Origin: Mycobacterium sp. UM_WGJ
GTDB taxonomy: Bacteria; Actinomycetota; Actinomycetes; Mycobacteriales; Mycobacteriaceae
Direction: 5' to 3'
Assembly (NCBI RefSeq): GCF_000455125.1
Contig: NZ_AUWR01000012.1
Span: forward strand, 62,001 to 126,000
Length of the DNA stretch: 64,000 nt
The translations under genes and the position numbers were made by a program. The notes under the pieces are model-generated. The model was not told the origin of the DNA. It ran no database searches and saw only the letters and a list, made by a program, of their open reading frames with translations. Positions 56,443 through 64,000 of the stretch are shown here, one piece after another; the stretch's first letter is position 1, and every line of letters starts with the position of its first letter.

Positions 56443-59007
56443 GTGACACTTACCCCGGAGCTGCCTGATTCATCGCGCGAAGTGGTCGCGCCGCCAGCAG
56501 GTCGGAGTGCCCTGCGCCGGGTGCTGCGGCGGGCCCGCGACGGCGTGCTCCTCAATGTCGAGGAAACCGCGATCGCCATGAGCGCGCGGGGCAGCGACCT
56601 GGCCGACCTGTGTGCGAGCGCTGCCCGGGTACGAGACGCCGGTCTGGTGTCGGGAGGTCGGCGCGGACCGGGCGGACGGCTGCCGGTCAGCTACTCGCGC
56701 AAGGTGTTCATCCCGGTCACCCACCTGTGCCGCGACACCTGCCACTACTGCACCTTCGTCACCGTGCCCGGCGTGCTGCGAGCGCAGGGCAAGCAGATGT
56801 TCCTGGGTCCCGACGAGATCCTCGATATCGCCCGCCGCGGTGCCGAGATGGGTTGCAAGGAGGCGCTGTTCACGCTGGGCGACCGGCCCGAGGACCGCTG
56901 GTCCGAGGCACGACAGTGGCTCGACGAGCGCGGTTATGACAGCACCCTGGCCTACGTACGGGCGATGGCCATCCGGGTGCTGGAAGAGACCGGCCTGCTG
57001 CCGCACCTGAACCCGGGGGTGATGAGCTGGTCGGAGATGTCGCGGCTCAAGCCGGTGGCGCCGTCGATGGGCATGATGCTTGAGACCACGTCCCGGCGAC
57101 TATTTGAGACCAAAGGCCTGGCGCACTACGGCAGTCCGGACAAAGATCCCGTGGTTCGCCTGCGCACGCTGGCCGACGCGGGCCGACTCTCGATCCCGTT
57201 CACCACCGGCCTGCTGGTCGGCATCGGCGAGACGCTCGCCGAGCGTGCCGACACCTTGCACGCGATCCGCAAGGTGCACAAAGAGTTCGGGCACATCCAG
57301 GAAGTCATCGTGCAGAACTTCCGGGCCAAGGAGCACACCGCGATGGCGGCGGTGCCCGACACCGGTTTCGAGGACTTCTTGGCCACGGTGGCGGTCACCC
57401 GGCTGGTACTGGGCCCCAAGATGCGGGTGCAGGCACCGCCCAACCTGGTCTCTGCCGAGGAATGCCTGGCGCTGATCGGCGCCGGGGTCGACGACTGGGG
57501 CGGGGTTTCCCCGCTGACGCCTGACCACGTCAACCCGGAACGCCCCTGGCCGGCGCTGGACGACCTGGCCGCGATCACGCAGCAAGCCGGCTACGACCTG
57601 GTGCAGCGGCTCACCGCTCAGCCCGACTACGTGCTGGCCGGTGCGGCGTGGATCGACCCGCGGGTGCGCCCGCACGTTGCGGCGCTGGCCGACCCGGACA
57701 GCGGCTGGGCCCGGGACGTCAATCCGGTCGGGCTGGCCTGGCAGGAGCCCGACGAGGTGCAGTCGGCCGGGCGGATCGATCTGCACACCGCGATCGACGT
57801 CGACGGCCGGGCCACCGACACCCGCAGTGATCTGGGCAGCGCATTCGGGGACTGGGAGTCCATCCGTGAGCAGATCAATGACCTGGCAGCCCGTGCCCCA
57901 GAGCGCGTCGACACCGATGTACTGGCCGCGCTGCGCTCGGCCGAACGCGACCCGGCCGGCTGCACCGACGCCGAGTATCTGGCATTGGCCACCGCGGATG
58001 GTCCGGCCATGGATGCTGTTGCCGCACTGGCTGATTCACTGCGGCGCGACGCCGTCGGCGATGACGTGACGTATGTGGTCAACCGCAACATCAACTTCAC
58101 CAACATCTGCTACGTCGGCTGCCGGTTCTGTGCCTTCGCCCAGCGCAAGGGGGACGCGGACGCGTTTTCGCTGTCGAACGCCGAGGTCGGCGAACGTGCC
58201 TACGAGGCTCATCTGGCCGGCGCCACCGAGGTCTGCATGCAGGGCGGTATCGACCCGGAGCTACCGGTCACCGGTTATGCCGATCTGGTCCGCGCGGTCA
58301 AGGCTCGGGTGCCGTCGATGCACGTGCACGCGTTCTCGCCGATGGAGATCACCAATGGGGTGTCCAAGAGCGGCTTGAGCATTCGGGAGTGGCTGATCAG
58401 CCTGCGCGAGGCGGGCCTGGGCAGCATTCCGGGCACCGCCGCCGAAATCCTCGACGACGAGATCCGCTGGGTGCTCACCAAAGGCAAGCTGCCGACCTCG
58501 ATGTGGGTGGAGGTGGTCAGCACCGCGCATGAGGTGGGCCTGCGATCCAGCTCGACCATGATGTACGGCCACATCGACTCCCCGCGGCACTGGGTCGGAC
58601 ACCTGCGGGTGCTGCGCGACATCCAGGACCGCACCGGTGGTTTCACCGAATTTGTGCCGTTGCCATTCGTGCATCAGAGTTCGCCGCTGTACCTGGCCGG
58701 CGGCGCGCGGCCCGGCCCGAGCCATCGCGATAACCGCGCGGTACATGCGTTGGCGCGGATCATGTTGCACGGCCGCATCCCCAACATCCAGACCAGCTGG
58801 GTCAAGTTGGGGGTGGAGCGCACCCAGGTGATGCTCAACGGCGGCGCCAACGACCTGGGCGGCACGCTGATGGAGGAGACCATCTCGCGGATGGCCGGCT
58901 CCGAGCACGGATCGGCCAAGACGATTGCGGAGTTGACGTCGATCGCCGAGGGCATTGGGCGCCCGGCCCGCCAGCGCAGCACCGACTACGCACCGCTGCC
59001 GGCCTGA
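56443..59007 (+). CDS. fbiC: FO synthase FbiC (F420 biosynthesis)
   Basis: 854 aa from GTG 56443 (M. tuberculosis Rv1173 has 856). Two radical-SAM domains (CofG and CofH) are fused. The first has C-x3-C-x2-C as CRDTCHYC (residues about 93-100), the second CYVGCRFC (about 554-561). It makes 7,8-didemethyl-8-hydroxy-5-deazariboflavin from tyrosine and a ribityl-uracil. The domain boundary falls near residue 470-500. It supports F420 enzymes such as the Rv1155 homologue at 34 kb. Confidence 0.97.
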   Translation: MTLTPELPDSSREVVAPPAGRSALRRVLRRARDGVLLNVEETAIAMSARGSDLADLCASAARVRDAGLVSGGRRGPGGRLPVSYSRKVFIPVTHLCRDTCHYCTFVTVPGVLRAQGKQMFLGPDEILDIARRGAEMGCKEALFTLGDRPEDRWSEARQWLDERGYDSTLAYVRAMAIRVLEETGLLPHLNPGVMSWSEMSRLKPVAPSMGMMLETTSRRLFETKGLAHYGSPDKDPVVRLRTLADAGRLSIPFTTGLLVGIGETLAERADTLHAIRKVHKEFGHIQEVIVQNFRAKEHTAMAAVPDTGFEDFLATVAVTRLVLGPKMRVQAPPNLVSAEECLALIGAGVDDWGGVSPLTPDHVNPERPWPALDDLAAITQQAGYDLVQRLTAQPDYVLAGAAWIDPRVRPHVAALADPDSGWARDVNPVGLAWQEPDEVQSAGRIDLHTAIDVDGRATDTRSDLGSAFGDWESIREQINDLAARAPERVDTDVLAALRSAERDPAGCTDAEYLALATADGPAMDAVAALADSLRRDAVGDDVTYVVNRNINFTNICYVGCRFCAFAQRKGDADAFSLSNAEVGERAYEAHLAGATEVCMQGGIDPELPVTGYADLVRAVKARVPSMHVHAFSPMEITNGVSKSGLSIREWLISLREAGLGSIPGTAAEILDDEIRWVLTKGKLPTSMWVEVVSTAHEVGLRSSSTMMYGHIDSPRHWVGHLRVLRDIQDRTGGFTEFVPLPFVHQSSPLYLAGGARPGPSHRDNRAVHALARIMLHGRIPNIQTSWVKLGVERTQVMLNGGANDLGGTLMEETISRMAGSEHGSAKTIAELTSIAEGIGRPARQRSTDYAPLPA

Positions 59008-59011
59008 CTGC

Positions 59012-59094
59012 CTCCTCCGTGAGATTGCGCTCCTCCGTGACATTGCGGCCAGGGTCGTGCAGTCCGTCCGAATCGCAGCCGTCAGTGCAATCTC
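59012..59094. repeat. tandem and inverted repeats between fbiC and fadH
   Basis: CTCCTCCGTGAGATTGCG (59012-59029) is repeated with one change at 59030-59047. GAGATTGC (59021-59028) has its inverted copy GCAATCTC at 59087-59094. Convergent gene ends and the inverted arms suggest a two-way terminator. Similar GATTGCG/CGCAATC sequences recur between mycobacterial genes, so a dispersed family is possible. Confidence 0.5.
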
Positions 59095-59106
59095 GGCCGG
59101 GGCTGC

Positions 59107-61729
<2,623 letters not shown>

Positions 61730-61736
61730 GACCATC

Positions 61737-61771
61737 CTATGCAACTTGTTGCACAGCAACTGAGTGCATAG
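61737..61771. promoter_or_regulatory. imperfect palindrome upstream of padR
   Basis: The outer arms CTATGCA (61737-61743) and TGCATAG (61765-61771) are exact complements, and inner GCAAC segments extend the symmetry over 35 bp. It lies 8 bp upstream of the padR start and also 135 bp before dapC. It is the likely autoregulatory site of the padR-fadH operon. Confidence 0.6.
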
Positions 61772-61862
61772 GCCCGGTGATCGCAAGCGCGGCGGAGCCG
61801 GCTGCTGCGCGTCGCCGCGGTAGCTGACTGGGCCGTGGTGGTCGCGTCGCCGCACCGGGCTC

Positions 61863-61868
61863 TACTAT
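61863..61868 (+). promoter_or_regulatory. -10 element of dapC (TACTAT)
   Basis: TACTAT ends 8 nt before an ATG at 61877. This spacing predicts transcription starting at or next to that ATG, giving a leaderless message that opens with a 10-codon ORF. Confidence 0.5.
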
Positions 61869-61876
61869 CAGGACCG

Positions 61877-61909
61877 ATGAATCCGCCCTGCGTCGCCGCA
61901 GCCTCGTGA
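61877..61909 (+). CDS. 10-codon leader ORF overlapping dapC (MNPPCVAAAS)
   Basis: ATG 61877 to TGA 61907-61909. The TGA overlaps the GTG of dapC (GTGA). With the -10 just upstream, this ORF would be leaderless, and its translation would deliver ribosomes to the dapC start. It carries one Cys codon; short Cys-containing leader ORFs are known regulators in mycobacteria, though those usually have Cys-Cys clusters. Confidence 0.45.
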   Translation: MNPPCVAAAS

Positions 61910-63012
61910 GTTCCGTGCGCGGCGGCAGATCGGCCGCACTGCCGACATTTCCGTGGGACACCCTGGCCGAGGCGACGGCGCTGGCCAAGGCGCACCCCGG
62001 CGGCATCGTGGACCTGTCCGTCGGCACCCCGGTCGACCCGGTCGCCCCGATCATCCGCGAGGCACTGGCTGCGGCATCCTCGGCGCCCGGGTATCCCACC
62101 ACCGCCGGCACTGCGGCGCTGCGCTCCTCGGCGGTCGCCGCGCTGCAACGGCGCTATGGGATCACCGGCCTGTCCGAGTCGGCGGTGCTACCCGTCATCG
62201 GCACCAAAGAACTCATCGCCTGGCTGCCGAGCCTGCTCGGCCTCGGCGACCAGCACGCGGTCGTGGTCCCCGAACTGGCCTACCCGACCTACGAAGTGGG
62301 CGCCCGGCTGGCCGGGGCCCCATGGGTGCGCAGTGATACCCCGCAACTGCTCGACGGTCCGCCGCCGGCCCTGGTGTACCTGAATTCGCCGAGCAACCCG
62401 ACCGGGGCGATCGCGACCGCCGACGAGCTGCGCGCTGTCGTGGCCTGGGCGCGCGAGCACGACGTCCTGGTGGTCTCCGATGAGTGCTACCTGGGGCTGG
62501 GCTGGGACGCGGAGCCGCGGTCGGTGCTGCATCCGGAGGTGTGCGACGGCGATCACCGCGGCCTGCTGGCGGTGCATTCGCTGTCGAAGACCTCCTCGCT
62601 GGCGGGCTACCGCGCCGGGTTCGTCGCCGGTGACGCCGCGGTGGTGGCCGAACTGCTCGCGGTACGCAAACACGCCGGGATGATGGTGCCCACCCCGATT
62701 CAGGCGGCCATGGTCGCCGCCCTCGACGACGACGCCCACGAGCACGAACAGCGTGATCGCTACGCCCGCCGCCGGGCGACGCTGCTTCCGGCGATGCAGG
62801 CGGCCGGTTTCACCATCGAGTTGTCGCAAGGCGGGCTCTACCTGTGGGCCACCCGCGGCGAGGCGTGCCGCACCACCGTCGACTGGTTGGCTCAGCGCGG
62901 CATCCTGGTGGCGCCGGGCGAGTTCTACGGCCCGGCCGGCGCGCAGCACGTGCGGGTGGCGCTCACCGCCACCGATGAGCGGATCGCCGCGGCGGCGGCC
63001 CGGCTGGGTTAG
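61906..63012 (+). CDS. dapC: N-succinyldiaminopimelate aminotransferase DapC
   Basis: 368 aa from GTG 61906 (Rv1178 has 362). Class I/II PLP aminotransferase: LPTFPWDTLAEA at the start, YLNSPSNPTGA (about 158-168), SDECYLGLGW (about 192-201) and SLSKTSSLAGYRAGF with the PLP-binding Lys near residue 228. It transfers an amino group to N-succinyl-2-amino-6-ketopimelate in lysine and meso-DAP synthesis for the cell wall. It is coupled to a leaderless 10-codon ORF. Its stop overlaps the convergent nuclease gene by TTAG. Confidence 0.93.
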   Translation: MSSVRGGRSAALPTFPWDTLAEATALAKAHPGGIVDLSVGTPVDPVAPIIREALAAASSAPGYPTTAGTAALRSSAVAALQRRYGITGLSESAVLPVIGTKELIAWLPSLLGLGDQHAVVVPELAYPTYEVGARLAGAPWVRSDTPQLLDGPPPALVYLNSPSNPTGAIATADELRAVVAWAREHDVLVVSDECYLGLGWDAEPRSVLHPEVCDGDHRGLLAVHSLSKTSSLAGYRAGFVAGDAAVVAELLAVRKHAGMMVPTPIQAAMVAALDDDAHEHEQRDRYARRRATLLPAMQAAGFTIELSQGGLYLWATRGEACRTTVDWLAQRGILVAPGEFYGPAGAQHVRVALTATDERIAAAAARLG

Positions 63013-63707
63013 CCGCCCGGCGCACCGCATTCGCCGGTGAGGATCCGCTCGATCGCGTCGTGCTCGGCCTGAGTCACCCACAGTCCGTAGCCGGACTTCA
63101 CCGCGACGATCCGCGAGACATAGGCGCAGCGGTAGGCCTTGTTGGGCGGCAGCCAGGTGGCCGCGTCGCCGTCGCCCTTCTGCTCGTTGATCGGCCCGCT
63201 GGTGGCCTGCAGGTTCAGCGGATCATTGGCGAAGTTGCGGCGGGTGAGCTCATCCCACTGCTGGGCGCCTTTCTGCCAGGCATCCGACAACGCCACGACA
63301 TGGTCGATCTGCACCGCCTGGGAGGTGCCCCGACCGCGCTGGAAAGCGATCGCGGTGCCGGTGTAGGGATCATGCAGAACACCGGATGTCACCACGCAGT
63401 CGGTGGTGCCCGGCTTGAACTCGATGTCGACCAGGTCGCGGCGCAGGATGTCGTTGCGGGTGTCGCAGCCGTTGTGCCCGCCGGGCACCGTGACGTCGTC
63501 GCTCCACGCTTGGCCGAACAGGCCGCGCGAGTAGCCGGTCTTGGGCGCGCGCCCCTTGATGGGCAGCGCATCGAGCATGGCCAGCTCGGCTGATCCGTCA
63601 GCCGCCCCGACCGGAACCGGGTCCGCGCTGGCGGCCGGCGCCACGACCAACAGTGCTGTGGCGAACGCGGCAACGCAGGCCGGCCACCTGCGTCGCTGGT
63701 CGACCAT
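63009..63707 (-). CDS. secreted HNH/DUF1524 nuclease-like protein
   Basis: 232 aa. Signal peptide at residues 1-28 (cleavage after ASA), then an HNH-family domain of the DUF1524/GmrSD-C type. I-D-H-V-V-A-L-S-D-A-W near residue 135 gives the first His, N-F-A-N-D-P-L-N-L near 158 the Asn and N-E-Q-K-G-D-G-D the last part. Cys pairs (HNGCDTR, TTDCVV, YRCAYV and GECGAP) suggest two disulphides. It is likely an exported DNase/RNase; substrate and target are not determinable. Confidence 0.85.
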   Translation of the reverse strand: MVDQRRRWPACVAAFATALLVVAPAASADPVPVGAADGSAELAMLDALPIKGRAPKTGYSRGLFGQAWSDDVTVPGGHNGCDTRNDILRRDLVDIEFKPGTTDCVVTSGVLHDPYTGTAIAFQRGRGTSQAVQIDHVVALSDAWQKGAQQWDELTRRNFANDPLNLQATSGPINEQKGDGDAATWLPPNKAYRCAYVSRIVAVKSGYGLWVTQAEHDAIERILTGECGAPGG

Positions 63708-63721
63708 GGCACCTCCACTCC

Positions 63722-63755
63722 CGGCGGTTCAGCGAGGCTGGGACCGCCGCATCAA
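63722..63755 (-). repeat. shortened copy of the pimE repeat element
   Basis: On the minus strand this reads TTGATGCGGCGGTCCCAGC next to CTCGCTGAACCGCCGGG. The same two blocks flank the middle of the 57-bp pimE unit (39557-39689), with about 20 bp missing between them here. It is intergenic, 15 bp upstream of the nuclease start. Confidence 0.6.
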
Positions 63756-63837
63756 CCCCGTGAACAGTCGGGGACGCTACCAAACTGCCCCGACACGATC
63801 GATGCGTGCTCGCCGCCGCGCACCATAGGCTGAGCGG

Positions 63838-64000
63838 ATGCGCATCCATCCCGAGGTCGCGGAGGCGCTGGACGCCGGTCGGGCCGTGGTGGCGCTGGAG
63901 AGCACGATCATCAGCCATGGTCTGCCGCGTCCGGACAACCTGCGCATTGCACGCGCCATCGAGCACGCCGTGCGCTCGGCGGGCGCGGTACCGGCCACCA
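63838..64000 (+). CDS. psuG: pseudouridine-5'-phosphate glycosidase PsuG (5' part only)
   Basis: 54 codons from ATG 63838 run to the window edge. The start [20 protein letters not shown], then [15 protein letters not shown] and AGAVPAT, is the unmistakable N-terminus of PsuG, which cleaves pseudouridine-5'-phosphate to uracil and ribose-5-phosphate. TAGGCT lies 6 nt before the ATG, so the transcript is probably leaderless. About 250 C-terminal residues are outside the window. Confidence 0.9.
   Translation, partial: MRIHPEVAEALDAGRAVVALESTIISHGLPRPDNLRIARAIEHAVRSAGAVPAT

Noticed and set aside
56243-56446. A 67-residue frame ending in a GTGA overlap with fbiC
   Set aside because: The overlap is attractive, but composition is not gene-like, there is no ribosome site, and the frame is interrupted by repeat copies. 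Noted only as part of the fbiC leader.

Overview
The window is a high-GC actinobacterial chromosome segment that I read as Mycobacterium sensu lato. The evidence is gene content and order. Much of it follows the Mycobacterium tuberculosis Rv1123c-Rv1178 series: bpoB, ephC, Rv1125, prpR-prpD-prpC, Rv1132, metE, echA11, mcr, Rv1144, a sirtuin, Rv1155, Rv1156, pimE, phhB, mutT2, narGHJI, typA, lpqW, mshB, Rv1171, fbiC, fadH, padR and dapC. No phage, insertion sequence, CRISPR array, rRNA or tRNA gene was recognised. The species cannot be fixed from this sequence alone.

Layout. 0-5 kb: two alpha/beta hydrolases, a WS/DGAT-like protein, DoxX and PrpR. 5-8.6 kb: a complete 2-methylcitrate operon prpD-prpB-prpC with 4-bp overlaps. 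It includes a dedicated methylisocitrate lyase, which M. tuberculosis lacks. 8.6-14.8 kb: a P450, a TetR regulator, a DUF3556 membrane protein behind a KstR-type box, a FadR-type GntR regulator with a perfect 17-bp operator, a sterol-desaturase-family hydroxylase and a crotonase. 14.8-18.7 kb: the very large P-type ATPase CtpI. 19-22.6 kb: a cobalamin riboswitch, metE and a flavin-free-type MTHFR. 22.7-30.5 kb: thiolase, several crotonases, alpha-methylacyl-CoA racemase, SDR and nitronate-monooxygenase-like genes of acyl-CoA metabolism. 30.7-37 kb: small genes, including an accessory block of small and secreted proteins between the Rv1155 and Rv1156 homologues. 37-41 kb: a DUF4349 protein, an Ala/Pro-rich secreted protein, pimE, phhB and mutT2. 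41.3-48.4 kb: narGHJI plus a coupled DUF732 secreted protein. 48.5-56 kb: marR, typA, lpqW, mshB and two secreted hypothetical proteins sitting where M. tuberculosis has PE/PPE genes. 56.4-64 kb: fbiC, fadH-padR, dapC, a secreted HNH nuclease and the start of psuG.

How the genes fit together. Propionyl-CoA disposal (prp operon), branched-chain or sterol acyl-CoA handling (mcr, crotonases, thiolase, the KstR-box gene) and B12-dependent choice of methionine synthase (riboswitch-metE-MTHFR) form a metabolic theme of odd-chain and sterol carbon use. PimE and LpqW act at the PIM/LM/LAM branch point of the cell envelope. MshB makes mycothiol, FbiC makes the F420 precursor, and NarGHJI supports nitrate respiration.

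The most notable features are a 57-bp tandem in-frame repeat inside pimE with a related copy near 63.7 kb, a set of clear palindromic operators (PrpR, TetR, KstR, FadR-like and PadR types), a 10-codon leaderless ORF overlapping dapC, and the absence of fdxC from its usual position before dapC. At least nine genes have a TANNNT-like hexamer 6-8 nt before the start codon, which suggests leaderless transcripts.
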